Origin: Oscillospiraceae bacterium
Lineage (GTDB): Bacteria > Bacillota > Clostridia > Oscillospirales > Oscillospiraceae
Length of the DNA: 49,227 bases
Direction of reading: 5' to 3'
Assembly: GCA_017502265.1 (NCBI GenBank)
Contig: JAFVVI010000012.1
Span: 1-49,227, forward strand
A program made the translations under genes and the position numbers. Shown in pieces: positions 8,592 to 16,975 of this stretch. Every line of letters starts with the position of its first letter. The first letter of the stretch is position 1. The notes below the pieces were generated by a model. The model searched no databases and was not told the DNA's origin. It saw only the letters and a program-made list of their open reading frames with translations.

Positions 8592-9719
8592 ATGAAACAA
8601 ATTAGTAATTCAACAAAACGAATTATCGTGCTGGCACTGGCGGGACTTTTGGCGCTTTTGATGGTGGTAGTAGTGGTTTTGACATCCTGCGAGAAAAAGC
8701 AGTCGGCTAACCAGCCTACCGATGCATCCACTGAGGCCACCCAGCAGATCCAGACGGAAGACACCCAGGACAGCACCGGGGCGAAGGATGCAGTCTCTTT
8801 CCGGCATCCGCTGACCGGCGTGCCTCTGGAGCAGCCCTGGTCCGGCCAGCTGACCGCTGTTGTTATCAACAATCTGAAAAAAGCAATGCCCCAGCGGGGT
8901 ATCAGCAAGGCAGACATCTTCTACGAGGTGGAAGTGGAGGGCGATATTACCCGCTGCCTGGCAGTTTTCTCTGATTTTACCGATGTGGATGTGATCGGCC
9001 CGATCCGCAGTGCCCGTACATACTTTAGTAGCTTGGCGGTATCCTACGATGCGCCGTTGGTACACTGTGGCGGCAGCCCCGGATTGGCATTGGCCGGCCG
9101 TTATGGCGCTTCCGGCGATACTATTGATAACTGGGAGCACATTGACCAAGGTGCCAACGGTCAGTATTTCTATCGGGATATGGACCGTTACAGTTCCGGC
9201 TACGCCTATGAGCATACCTTGTTTACCACGGGTGAAAAACTCCAGAAGGCGATGGAAGCAAATGGGTATAATACCCCCGACAGCAAGAGCTTTGGGCTAC
9301 TCTTTGATGAAGGCGTGACCCTGAACGGCCAGACCGCTAACGAGGTCACCGTGAAGTTTAAGGGCGGCAAGACCACTACCTTTACCTTCGATACTGAAAA
9401 GCAGCTGTACAAGATGTATCAGCATGGGCAGGATCATATTGACGGCAACACCAATGAGGTAGTGACATTTAAGAATGTGATTGCTATCTATACCAATCAG
9501 ACCTACCATTCCGACGGCTACCATAAGTTCTATGATACCATCGGCTCCGGCGAGGGCTATGCAGCCATCAACGGTCAGATCGTTCCCATCAAGTGGAGCC
9601 GGGAGAGCCTGCGGACCAATTACACCTACACCCTGGCAGACGGTACGCCGCTGACTCTGGATGTGGGCACCACCTACATTGCATTGGTGGGCATTAAGCA
9701 CGATATCGCTTACAAATAA
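8592..9719 (+). CDS. DUF3048 domain lipoprotein (YerB-like)
   Basis: 375 residues. A positively charged N-terminus and a hydrophobic segment (11-30) lead to a lipobox LTSC (Cys33), so it should be lipidated and exposed on the outer face of the membrane. The mature part begins with a Thr/Gln-rich linker and then matches DUF3048: HPLTGVPLE, TAVVINNLKKAMPQRGISKADIFYEVEVEG and IGPIRSAR. YerB of Bacillus belongs to this family; its function is not firmly known. The start has AGAGGAG upstream. It is a single-gene unit ending at a bidirectional terminator. Confidence 0.9.
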   Translation: MKQISNSTKRIIVLALAGLLALLMVVVVVLTSCEKKQSANQPTDASTEATQQIQTEDTQDSTGAKDAVSFRHPLTGVPLEQPWSGQLTAVVINNLKKAMPQRGISKADIFYEVEVEGDITRCLAVFSDFTDVDVIGPIRSARTYFSSLAVSYDAPLVHCGGSPGLALAGRYGASGDTIDNWEHIDQGANGQYFYRDMDRYSSGYAYEHTLFTTGEKLQKAMEANGYNTPDSKSFGLLFDEGVTLNGQTANEVTVKFKGGKTTTFTFDTEKQLYKMYQHGQDHIDGNTNEVVTFKNVIAIYTNQTYHSDGYHKFYDTIGSGEGYAAINGQIVPIKWSRESLRTNYTYTLADGTPLTLDVGTTYIALVGIKHDIAYK

Positions 9720-9728
9720 TACAATAAC

Positions 9729-9761
9729 AAAAAGAGCGTGTCTTTACGACACGCTCTTTTT
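9729..9761. terminator. Bidirectional terminator
   Basis: A perfect 14-bp stem AAAAAGAGCGTGTC / GACACGCTCTTTTT with a 5-base loop lies between the convergent DUF3048 and SLH genes. A-run and T-run flanks make it work on both strands. Confidence 0.9.
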
Positions 9762-9762
9762 A

Positions 9763-10974
9763 TTACTGCTGTATACGGAAGACGGCCATGCCGGGGGCAT
9801 TTGGCGCCAGCTTGCTGATCTGATACAGGGTCTGGGCCACATCGGCGCGGGTCATGGGAGCAGCGCCATCCAGCGCTACGCCGTATTCTGCCATGACCGC
9901 AAGGCAGGCGGTTGCCCGGGTGGGGATATCTTCCTCCTGGGCCATGGTTTGCTGGGCCTGCAGGGCATCGCTGCTGACAGTCAAGTCAAGGGCGTTCTGC
10001 AGGATCACCGCAGCCTCTGCGCCGGTGATGGGCTGGTCCATAGAAACGGTCTGCCAATCAGCAGTCAGACCGCTGCGCTGGGCCGCGGCCAGATAGGGTT
10101 TCAGCCACTGGGGAGTGGTCACCGGCAGCTGGGCGGCGTCGGCATTCTCGGTGGGAATGTTCAATACCTGCACCACCATGGCCAAAAATTCCTCCCGGCT
10201 GACGGTCTTATCCGGGTAGAAGCAGGTGTTGTCGCCAATCTGTTCGCCTACGAACAAGCCGGTGTTTTTCATCCATTCGGCGGCAAACCGGCAGGAATGA
10301 CCTACAGTATCCGCATACTGCCGGGCATCGGTGGGCTTGAGGAGCTGCACCGTCACCGTGGCCACCCGGGATACATTGCCGGCAGGGTCTGCGGCGGTGT
10401 AGGTGAAGGAATCTACGCCTACCTTATTTTTCTTGGGAGTGTAGGTGAAGGAACCATCGGGCCGCACCTCCACATTGCCCCGCTTGGGGCCTCGGACGAC
10501 GGTGTAGGTCAGTTGCTGCTCTTCCGGGTCGCCGGCCTTCAGCGCGCCGTCCACCGGCAGATTCTTATAGGTCTCAATGGAAAAATCCTCGGCTACGGGT
10601 GCTTTGTCCTCCTTGCCCCGGATGCCGATGGTCATGGTGGCATTCTTCTCTACCCGGTTGGGGTAAATGGGCAGATAGCTGATGACTGCCTGGGAATCTT
10701 CCAAAGTGCGCAGAGGCTGGAAGGTCATCTGGGTCAGCTGCTGGGCGGTGAGAATGTCACCGGGACGCAGCACCCGGGTACCCAGCAGCACGGTGCCGGC
10801 GGAAGGGTCGGGCAGCTTGGTGATGCAGATGCCGGAGAGGGTCTCCTCGGAAAATTCCTGTCCGTTGAAGCAGTAGACCTGGTCGCAGTCTACCTCTACG
10901 GCATTTGCGGTGATGCCCAGTCCCAGCAGACAGCAAGCTGCCAGAACAAGGCTGATAATGCGATTGGAAAGCAT
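9763..10974 (-). CDS. Secreted Ig-like/SLH-domain protein
   Basis: 403 residues. A signal peptide (about 1-26, ISLVLAACCLLGLGITANA) is followed by a cadherin/Ig-like repeat: APVAEDFSIETYKN, then DGSFTYTPKKNKVGVDSFTYTAAD, the motif of Big_9/tandem-95-type domains (about 130-215). The C-terminal half (about 220-400) has three degenerate S-layer-homology-like stretches (FYPDKTVSREEFLAMVV, ITGAEAAVILQNAL, MTRADVAQTLYQI) that would bind secondary cell wall polymer. It is probably the last gene of a minus-strand group with the thioesterase and a 30-residue ORF; CAGGAGG precedes the start. Confidence 0.8.
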   Translation of the reverse strand: MLSNRIISLVLAACCLLGLGITANAVEVDCDQVYCFNGQEFSEETLSGICITKLPDPSAGTVLLGTRVLRPGDILTAQQLTQMTFQPLRTLEDSQAVISYLPIYPNRVEKNATMTIGIRGKEDKAPVAEDFSIETYKNLPVDGALKAGDPEEQQLTYTVVRGPKRGNVEVRPDGSFTYTPKKNKVGVDSFTYTAADPAGNVSRVATVTVQLLKPTDARQYADTVGHSCRFAAEWMKNTGLFVGEQIGDNTCFYPDKTVSREEFLAMVVQVLNIPTENADAAQLPVTTPQWLKPYLAAAQRSGLTADWQTVSMDQPITGAEAAVILQNALDLTVSSDALQAQQTMAQEEDIPTRATACLAVMAEYGVALDGAAPMTRADVAQTLYQISKLAPNAPGMAVFRIQQ

Positions 10975-11011
10975 AGAAAAAACCTCCTGTTTTTGTGTTC
11001 ACAGGTAGTGT

Positions 11012-11104
11012 TTACCACCGCCAGAAAAATATACCGAAAAAAAGAATGGCCGCAGCAACCGCTGCGACCAAGATTTTTGTGGGGGTGTTTGGGTGTTGTA
11101 CCAT
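11012..11104 (-). CDS. Predicted 30-residue single-span membrane peptide
   Basis: A short ORF, ATG to TAA, encoding 30 residues. The N-terminus is polar (MVQHPNTPTK), followed by a continuous hydrophobic helix (ILVAAVAAAILFFGIFFW) and a short RW end, giving an N-out or N-in single-pass peptide. A GGAGAG site lies 5 bases before the ATG. It sits in the 168-base gap between the thioesterase and the SLH gene on the same strand, with 38- and 37-base spacings. Function is unknown. The same DNA also contains a GC-rich hairpin (GGCCGCAGC/GCTGCGACC) followed by a T-run on the minus strand, so part of the hydrophobic codons could instead reflect a terminator. Confidence 0.5.
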   Translation of the reverse strand: MVQHPNTPTKILVAAVAAAILFFGIFFWRW

Positions 11105-11142
11105 ACTTTCTCTCCGGCGAGAAAGAAACAGTAACGCGGCTG

Positions 11143-11607
11143 TCAAAAACCTTCCTGGCGGCGCTGTTTACGCAGAGCTTTCCGCTTGGCGGCGGCTTCC
11201 CACTCCGCTTGCTGCTCCGGGGTTTCGATTATCAGACCCGGCACCGGGATTGGCTGCCCATCTTCGTTGATGGCTACCATATCAATATAGGCTCTGTTGA
11301 TGATCTTCCGCTCACCGTCGGCGGTTTCGGTGTAGGTGTCCACCCGGACCTCCATAGAGGACCGGCCCACATAGGTCACCTGTCCGATCATTACTATCAT
11401 ATCCCCCTCGTAGGCCGGGGCCTTAAATTGGAGATTGTCGATGGCGGCGGTGGTGACGGTGGCGCCGCTGTGGCGTATGGCCACAATGCCCGCCAGTTCG
11501 TCGATCCAGTAAAGCAGCTGACCGCCAAAGAGTCTGCCATAGTGATTGATGTGAGTGGGGCGGACCAAGTATTGCTGCTGGGTAGCGGATTCAGAGACTT
11601 TCTTCAT
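11143..11607 (-). CDS. Acyl-CoA thioesterase, hotdog fold (YkhA-like)
   Basis: 154 residues. The hotdog signature is HINHYGRLFGGQLLYWIDELAGIVAIRHSG (about 20-49), with the conserved N-x-x-G-x-x-F-G-G motif and the acidic Asp of WIDE at the active site, as in the YciA/YkhA/BFIT acyl-CoA thioesterases. The VTAAIDNLQFKAPAYEGD strand follows. It should hydrolyse acyl-CoA to free acid and CoA in the cytoplasm; chain-length preference is not visible. The start at MKKVSES is chosen for AGGAAGATGCGCT upstream; 12 more codons are open without a site. Confidence 0.88.
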   Translation of the reverse strand: MKKVSESATQQQYLVRPTHINHYGRLFGGQLLYWIDELAGIVAIRHSGATVTTAAIDNLQFKAPAYEGDMIVMIGQVTYVGRSSMEVRVDTYTETADGERKIINRAYIDMVAINEDGQPIPVPGLIIETPEQQAEWEAAAKRKALRKQRRQEGF

Positions 11608-11677
11608 AGCGCATCTTCCTTTTTCTGTATTTATACCCATCATAACAGAAAAAATCCCCTATGGCAACAAAAAAGAA

Positions 11678-11701
11678 AGGGACACCCCTTGGGGTGTCCC
11701 T
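11678..11701 (-). terminator. Terminator of the sugar-isomerase operon
   Basis: A perfect 11-bp stem AGGGACACCCC / GGGGTGTCCCT with a TT loop, followed on the minus strand by TTTCTTTTTT. It lies 8 bases past the PfkB kinase stop. Confidence 0.9.
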
Positions 11702-11708
11702 AAAAAGC

Positions 11709-12713
11709 TTATTTGCCGTACAGCTCAGCCAGCTTCAGCACTTCGGCGGCGGTCTTGACACCGTCGGAGGCGGAAACCTCGCTCAGGGATGCGGCAGCCG
11801 CGCAGGCGCCGACCTTCAGAGCATCGGCCATATTCAGCTGCTTCTCGGCAGAGTACAGGATACCGGCGCAGAATGCATCGCCCGCGCCAACAGTGCCCTG
11901 AATATAGCCCTTGGGCAGCTTCAGGCTGGGAACTTCGTAGTACTTGCCGTTCTCGTCGATACCGCAGCCGACCTCGGGGCAGTGAATGACCGCCCAGGTG
12001 GAAACGCCCATTTCCTTCATCTTCTGCAGGGCCAGGGGCATATTCTCCGTGTGGAGCTTGCCACTGTCGTCCCGGAGAAGAACGCCGGTGGTCTGCTGGG
12101 CTTCCAGCTCGTTGATGACGCAGTAATCGGTGTACTTCAGAGCCGGGGGAATCAGCTTGCAGAACCGGTCGCCGGACTCGGAGACCACATCGATGGAGGT
12201 CTTCATACCCTTAGACTGGGCCTTGTGGAGCAGTCTTGCCATCTTGGTGCCGAACTCGGCATCCGGCTGGTCCAGATTGGGCAACAGCAGGATATAGCCA
12301 ATGTGGAAGATGTTTACATCCAGGCTATCCCAGTCGATGTCGTCCTCGCCGTAGTAGGCGTTGGCGCCGGCATGCTGGAAGAAGGTACGCTCCTTGGTCT
12401 GATTGTTGCTCATAACCGCGGTGAAAGAAGTGCGGCCATCCCGCTTCACCATAGACAGGTCAATGTTGGGATATTTGCCCATCTCCTGCAGGACAAAATC
12501 GCCCTCGGCATCGTGGCCGGCAAAGCCGGAAGCCACCAGATGCATCTCGGGGTCCAGCCGGGCCAGGTCTGTGATGGTGTTGCACACAGAGCCGCCGGTG
12601 GAATTGGTGATGCCCTCGGTGATATGGGTCAGCTCATTCTGCTTGGGCCAGGTAGCAATGGGATAGGTGATATCCACAATGATATTGCCCGCGCAGCAAA
12701 TACCTTTTCTCAT
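11709..12713 (-). CDS. PfkB-family carbohydrate kinase
   Basis: 334 residues of the ribokinase/PfkB fold. GGSVCNTITDLARL (about 40-53) is the substrate-side motif 1, and GTVGAGDAFCAGIL (273-286) is motif 2 with the catalytic base Asp279 and the anion hole. IDVVSESGDRF and CVINELEA are the usual mid-domain strands. It should phosphorylate a sugar with ATP. Being last in an operon with three isomerase-type proteins, it probably phosphorylates the ketose they generate. The specific sugar cannot be read from the sequence. Confidence 0.88.
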   Translation of the reverse strand: MRKGICCAGNIIVDITYPIATWPKQNELTHITEGITNSTGGSVCNTITDLARLDPEMHLVASGFAGHDAEGDFVLQEMGKYPNIDLSMVKRDGRTSFTAVMSNNQTKERTFFQHAGANAYYGEDDIDWDSLDVNIFHIGYILLLPNLDQPDAEFGTKMARLLHKAQSKGMKTSIDVVSESGDRFCKLIPPALKYTDYCVINELEAQQTTGVLLRDDSGKLHTENMPLALQKMKEMGVSTWAVIHCPEVGCGIDENGKYYEVPSLKLPKGYIQGTVGAGDAFCAGILYSAEKQLNMADALKVGACAAAASLSEVSASDGVKTAAEVLKLAELYGK

Positions 12714-12723
12714 AGATTACTCC

Positions 12724-13395
12724 TTAGTATTCGTTGCACAGCAGGTGCAGGGGTGCTTCGTCCTCAATGATCTCGGGGAAACGGCCGGCGGGATCGTAGA
12801 AGCAGTTGTCGTTGGCGTCGTCGTTGCACATGGAGACCTCACGAACCAGAACGGTGCCCTTGCCCTCTTCGCCCCAGAATCTGTGGAACAGATAGGGAGT
12901 CAGGGTAACACTCTGGCCGGGCTTCAGGCAAATTTCGGTGCCGGCAGGGAAGGTGTACTGCACACCGTCCATGGTGACCACTACATCGGTGTCAGCCAGC
13001 TTTTCGTCGGGGGTAGCGTTGTACAGCTTGATAATCAGATTGCCGCCGCCGGCATTGATGATATCCTCCATCTTGTTCCAGTGGAAGTGCATGGGGGTGA
13101 TCTGCTTTTCCCGCACGATCATCAGCTTTTCAGCATAGACCTTGGGGTACTTGTCAGCCATCTTCTGGTTACCGTTGCGGAGGGTGATCAGGAACAGGCC
13201 GATCTTGTTGAAATCGCCCTGGCCGAAATCGGTGATATCCCAGCCCAGCATATTGTCCTTGATCTCCTGCACTTCGGGGCCCTTGGTCTTCCACTCTTCA
13301 GGAGTCCACAGCACGAAGGGAGGCAGGCTGATGCGATAGTCAGCAAACAGCTTCTTAGCATCGCGCATAATAGCATTGATTTCAGAACGCTTCAT
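12724..13395 (-). CDS. D-lyxose ketol-isomerase family (cupin sugar isomerase)
   Basis: 223 residues matching the D-lyxose/D-mannose isomerase cupin family (PF07385). Metal ligands are visible as PMHFHWNKMED (His103, His105, Glu110) and LFHRFWGE (His171). FVLWTPEEW and DITDFGQGDF near the N-terminus are family hallmarks. Characterised members interconvert D-lyxose/D-xylulose and D-mannose/D-fructose. It is 10 bases upstream of the PfkB kinase and 18 bases downstream of the fucose-isomerase-like gene, so it is co-transcribed. The physiological substrate is inferred only from the family. Confidence 0.88.
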   Translation of the reverse strand: MKRSEINAIMRDAKKLFADYRISLPPFVLWTPEEWKTKGPEVQEIKDNMLGWDITDFGQGDFNKIGLFLITLRNGNQKMADKYPKVYAEKLMIVREKQITPMHFHWNKMEDIINAGGGNLIIKLYNATPDEKLADTDVVVTMDGVQYTFPAGTEICLKPGQSVTLTPYLFHRFWGEEGKGTVLVREVSMCNDDANDNCFYDPAGRFPEIIEDEAPLHLLCNEY

Positions 13396-13413
13396 AGTGA
13401 TAGATCCTTTCTG

Positions 13414-14718
13414 TTAAATTTGGTAGTAGTTCATGCCCTTGATCTTGCAGAACCGACGCAGAGCCTCGGAGTGGTCGCCGTAGGCGATCATCCAGTGGTG
13501 GCCGGAGCCGTATTCCATGATCTCTTCGTTGATCTGATCCAGGGGCTTTTCAAACTTGACAGTCATGGGGTTGCCGGGGAATTCCATGCCGCAGGGGATG
13601 GCATCGCCAACCATGACGGACATACGGAAATTGTCGCCGTTGCCGCAGATATCTACGGCGGTGACCTTACCGGGCTTCATCAGGAACTTGCAGCACACGC
13701 CGGTCTCAGCCAGACGCACGGGGGCCAGCTCGATCTCGCCTTCGGCGATGGAGAAGCCGGAGGAGCCGCAGTGGGCAAAGAGAATGGAGTTGTCATCGTA
13801 GTTAAAGTCCAGCAGGTCTGTGTTGTTGACAGGCTTGCCGCTGAGCTCGTAGAGCATCTTCATAGTGATGGCGTTTGGCACGTCACCCTCGCAAGCGCCG
13901 GTGATGCCCTCTTCAGCCAGCAAAGAGTAGCCCAGGCACACCTTACCCATGTAGGTGGTGTAGCACTTGACGGCCAGAGCGCCCAGCTCGTACTCATCGC
14001 ACAGCGCCTTCAGGGCGGCGTAGTACTTGATGGATTCCCGCAGGCCTTCCTTGGAGGAGGTCACCTTGCAGGGACGCAGAACGTCCTTGTTTTCTTCCAG
14101 CAGCTTGTCGGCCTCTTCGTCGGTCAGAGCGGCCACCTTGGAGGTCATTTCGGTCTCGTCCAGATTGACGATTCTTGCGCCCAGGTACTGCTTGATGGCA
14201 AATTCGTCGTAAGCGATCTCGGTCATACCCTTGACACGGCCGCCCAGGGCGCCGACGCGCAGGTTCTGCATGGTGGATGCCAGGGCGTAAGGCACGGCGA
14301 TGTCCTTAACCTTCTGGGCGCAGGCGGGATCTTCGGGCTTGCCGAAGACGAACTCATAGCCCTTGCCGATGTTGGTGAACACGGCGCCGATCTGATGTAC
14401 GCAGCACAGAGAGCCGGTATCACGGGCGGGATAGGCCCGCAGGATCACAGGCTTGTCCACATAGCCCAGAAGGTCCAGCAGATGATGGTCTTCGCTCCAG
14501 GTGGCCACGCAGATCAGCAGAACGTCTGCATCCACGGCCTTCAGAGCCTTCACGGCATCCTGCACAGTCTTCAGATCGTGCATGATAACGCCGGTGTTGA
14601 CGCAGTCCACGCCAATGGCAGCCAGCTGCTCAGCGGTCTGATTCAGCAGGGCAGGGGCCTGATCGTAGCCGACCTCAAAGGGGTGGGCCAGACCCACGGC
14701 AGCAACATTGATTTTCAT
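13414..14718 (-). CDS. L-fucose/L-arabinose isomerase-family protein
   Basis: 434 residues, shorter than classical FucI (about 590). The fold and metal site agree with the AraA/FucI family: ACEGDVPNAITMKML (Glu277), LLDFNYDDNSILFAHCG (Asp304, His316). The N-terminal half has the Rossmann-like VDADVLLICVATWSEDH segment. It may act on a hexose, pentose or deoxy sugar. I chose the second ATG (14718), since GGAG is only one base from the first ATG (14724) but seven from the second. Two hairpins lie in the 190-base gap upstream, at 14761-14790 and 14862-14887. Confidence 0.85.
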   Translation of the reverse strand: MKINVAAVGLAHPFEVGYDQAPALLNQTAEQLAAIGVDCVNTGVIMHDLKTVQDAVKALKAVDADVLLICVATWSEDHHLLDLLGYVDKPVILRAYPARDTGSLCCVHQIGAVFTNIGKGYEFVFGKPEDPACAQKVKDIAVPYALASTMQNLRVGALGGRVKGMTEIAYDEFAIKQYLGARIVNLDETEMTSKVAALTDEEADKLLEENKDVLRPCKVTSSKEGLRESIKYYAALKALCDEYELGALAVKCYTTYMGKVCLGYSLLAEEGITGACEGDVPNAITMKMLYELSGKPVNNTDLLDFNYDDNSILFAHCGSSGFSIAEGEIELAPVRLAETGVCCKFLMKPGKVTAVDICGNGDNFRMSVMVGDAIPCGMEFPGNPMTVKFEKPLDQINEEIMEYGSGHHWMIAYGDHSEALRRFCKIKGMNYYQI

Positions 14719-14908
14719 AGTCATTCTCCTTTAATTATGTAGACACCAGCCTTCCGGTGGGATCAGCGGGGTAAATTCCCCCGGCTGATCCGGGAACATA
14801 TTCTCGGTCGATGGACTGAAAAAATGCCGTATTCCGCCGGATTTAGGTCAGGTTTATGGAACAACAGACCGCCGAAGCGGTCTGTTGCCAAATAACTATA
14901 AATAGGGA
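14719..14908 (-). promoter_or_regulatory. Structured intercistronic region with two hairpins
   Basis: A 190-base gap inside the sugar operon. GATCAGC...GCTGATC with inner GGGG/CCCC (14761-14790) and CAACAGACCGC-CGAA-GCGGTCTGTTG (14862-14887, perfect 11-bp arms) can fold in RNA. Neither has a clear T-run on the minus strand, so they look more like mRNA-processing or stabilising structures than terminators. They may set lower expression of the downstream genes. Confidence 0.45.
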
Positions 14909-16714
14909 TTAGCCCTTCTTCCAGTGCTGGACGACACAGGTGACGCGGCCGCCGCACTCGTTGATGATCTCGTACTCGCCGAAGCAAGCGGGAACCACCA
15001 GAGTGGAGAACTTGTCACACTCGGCCTTCAGCTCGGGGTTGGTCAGAGAACGAACGGTGACCTTGGTGGCTACGGTGGGAGTCAGCATGTGCATGAACTT
15101 ACCCTCGGTATCCAGAACACCGCGCTTCTCGAAGTGGATACGCTCTACGTGGTAGGGCATAACAGGAGTGGTCTTGTACTGATCGATGAAGTACTCCTTG
15201 GTCCACTTGATGACCTTGGGGGTGGACAGCAGGTTGTCCTTAACCCAAGAGGCGCGACGGGTCTTTTCCATGTTACGGCCGTGCTCCAGGTGCATCTTCA
15301 GAGGCTTGCCGGTCATGGACTTAGCGTTGTCATCCCAAGAGGGACGAGCGAAGTCATACTCGAAGAAGGAGTACTCGGTACCGTTGATGGAGGGGTTGGT
15401 ATCCATTTCCAGAACCATCTGGTTACCGCCGTGACCGTGCATGGTTCCGGGAGGAATCAGGTACAGGTCGCCTTCCTTGCTGGGCCAGTTAGCGATGAAG
15501 TCCTTCCAGTTGTCAATGGGCTTGATGTTCTGGGACTCTTCGCACAGACGCTCCCACTCTTCGATATCAGCCTGATCGTGGAAGCCCATCCAGGTGTTAG
15601 CGCCTTCGTAAGCTTCTGCGATGTAGTAGGTCTCGTAACGGCCGAGGGGCTCGTCGAAGTGGTCAGCAACATACTTGCTGGAGGGGTGGATGTGCATGGG
15701 CATGGAGATACGCTCAGCGGGCTGAGGCTCCGGATGCCAGCCGTCATCCAGCCAGATATCCAGGGGGAACAGGCCGGGGTACTGGGTGTGAATCAGCTCA
15801 CCAACCAGCTCCTTGCCGTACTGCATAGCGTTCAGCATGGGCATGTTGATGCTACGCTTGCCGCCGAAGTCGATCAGGATACGCAGCTCGGGACCGGCGA
15901 TCTTGTTCCAGGCGTTGTTGGCCAGGCCTTCAACACCGTAGTCCATATCGTGGTAACGGTATGCGCCCCAAGGACCGGGGGAGAAGATCTTAACTTCGTG
16001 GATGGGGTACTTAACCAGAGTGCTCATGATCTCGTCGTAAGCAGCGCGGGGTACCAGAACCAGATCGTCCTCGAAGTAGTTCTCTACGTAGAAGTCCATA
16101 GCGGTGTACATGTAGTCCTTCTGACGCTTCAGCATGTAGTAGTCGGAGTAGTTGTACTCCTTCCAGTTGTAGCCCTTGGTGGGCTCGGTGCAGCCGAAGG
16201 TAGGCAGACGGCCTTCCCACATATCCCACTGAACCTTCTGGTGGGTGTTATCAATGTAGCACTTGACGCACAGAACGTCCTCGAAAGCCTTGATGGAAGC
16301 GCCCATACCATAAATAATGGTAACGCCGTCCTTCTTAGCCAGCTGTGCCTTGATCTCAGCGATGGCGCACTCGCACATCAGATCCTCAACAACACCGGTC
16401 TTGTTGACGCGGCCGAAGCCGGGGTCATCGGTGACGTAGGGCTGATTGTAAGCGATGATCTCTTCTCTGGTCTTGTACAGCTTGACAGCGTCGATCAGAG
16501 TGACCTTGCCGCCGATCTTAGCAGCCAGAGCCTTAGCGATCTTCTCGTAGTTGATGCCATACCAACCGTCGATAGCGACGTTGACGGCACCGGCCTTGAC
16601 CTTAGCGGCCAGGGTGTCCAGGACTTCGTCCCAGCCAAAGACAACACTGTCTTTGTTTGCTGCAGAAATAACAATTTTGTTATCTGCATTCTTAATGGAT
16701 TCATATACCGGCAT
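14909..16714 (-). CDS. Class I mannose-6-phosphate isomerase-like protein with N-terminal kinase-like domain
   Basis: 601 residues. The C-terminal part is a type I phosphomannose isomerase-like cupin: FSPGPWGAYR (244-253), HIHPSSKYVADHF (341-353) with zinc ligands His341 and His343, ETYYIAEA (361-368), and LIPPGTMHGHGG (419-430). The N-terminal ~150 residues look like a nucleoside-kinase-type domain, but the P-loop region (about 46-58, AIDGWYGINYEKI) lacks the GK[ST] of Walker A, so ATP binding is doubtful. First gene of the sugar operon; AAGGAGG lies 9 bases before the chosen ATG, while 20 additional upstream codons have none. Likely acts on a sugar phosphate, but the cluster context allows a non-mannose substrate. 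Confidence 0.82.
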   Translation of the reverse strand: MPVYESIKNADNKIVISAANKDSVVFGWDEVLDTLAAKVKAGAVNVAIDGWYGINYEKIAKALAAKIGGKVTLIDAVKLYKTREEIIAYNQPYVTDDPGFGRVNKTGVVEDLMCECAIAEIKAQLAKKDGVTIIYGMGASIKAFEDVLCVKCYIDNTHQKVQWDMWEGRLPTFGCTEPTKGYNWKEYNYSDYYMLKRQKDYMYTAMDFYVENYFEDDLVLVPRAAYDEIMSTLVKYPIHEVKIFSPGPWGAYRYHDMDYGVEGLANNAWNKIAGPELRILIDFGGKRSINMPMLNAMQYGKELVGELIHTQYPGLFPLDIWLDDGWHPEPQPAERISMPMHIHPSSKYVADHFDEPLGRYETYYIAEAYEGANTWMGFHDQADIEEWERLCEESQNIKPIDNWKDFIANWPSKEGDLYLIPPGTMHGHGGNQMVLEMDTNPSINGTEYSFFEYDFARPSWDDNAKSMTGKPLKMHLEHGRNMEKTRRASWVKDNLLSTPKVIKWTKEYFIDQYKTTPVMPYHVERIHFEKRGVLDTEGKFMHMLTPTVATKVTVRSLTNPELKAECDKFSTLVVPACFGEYEIINECGGRVTCVVQHWKKG

Positions 16715-16762
16715 TAATATAATCCTCCTTCCATATGTATTCACATTAATGCGGTCTTGTAC

Positions 16763-16791
16763 ATTTTCGCACAACGCAAATCAATAGTCAA
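16763..16791 (-). promoter_or_regulatory. Promoter of the sugar-isomerase operon
   Basis: Minus-strand TTGACT (16786-16791), 17-base spacer, GAAAAT (16763-16768), followed by a roughly 40-base leader to the ManA-like gene. The -10 box matches consensus at four of six positions. Confidence 0.5.
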
Positions 16792-16910
16792 TATCTTTTT
16801 GTGTTGTTTTTAAAATTCTTTTTTGCTTTTCGTCATTTTGCAAAAAACATCGACGGAAAATTTAGCCATTTTTACAACAGAATAATGGAATCCCCCGGGA
16901 TAGAATTACT

Positions 16911-16939
16911 TTGACAATTTCTTCCGCCCGTGGTAGTAT
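16911..16939 (+). promoter_or_regulatory. Promoter for the mtlD-like gene
   Basis: TTGACA (16911-16916), exactly 17 bases, TAGTAT (16934-16939), 37 bases upstream of the start codon. Together with the minus-strand promoter at 16763-16791 it forms a divergent regulatory region of 261 bases (16715-16975); apart from these I see no other feature in it. Confidence 0.7.
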
Positions 16940-16975
16940 TAAGTGAACTGAAAAAAACCAAAGGAGAGAAGTCTT

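Noticed and set aside
14763..14987. Minus-strand ORF over the intercistronic gap and the end of the ManA-like gene
   Set aside because: It overlaps the last codons of the ManA-like gene in another frame, lacks a binding site, and much of it consists of the hairpin sequences.
9661..16717. Very long opposite-strand open frames over real genes (for example 9661-11703, 12667-14742 and 14924-16717 on the plus strand)
   Set aside because: They lie antisense to confidently identified genes, lack ribosome binding sites and family motifs, and are Gly/His/Val-rich as expected of codon-bias shadows.
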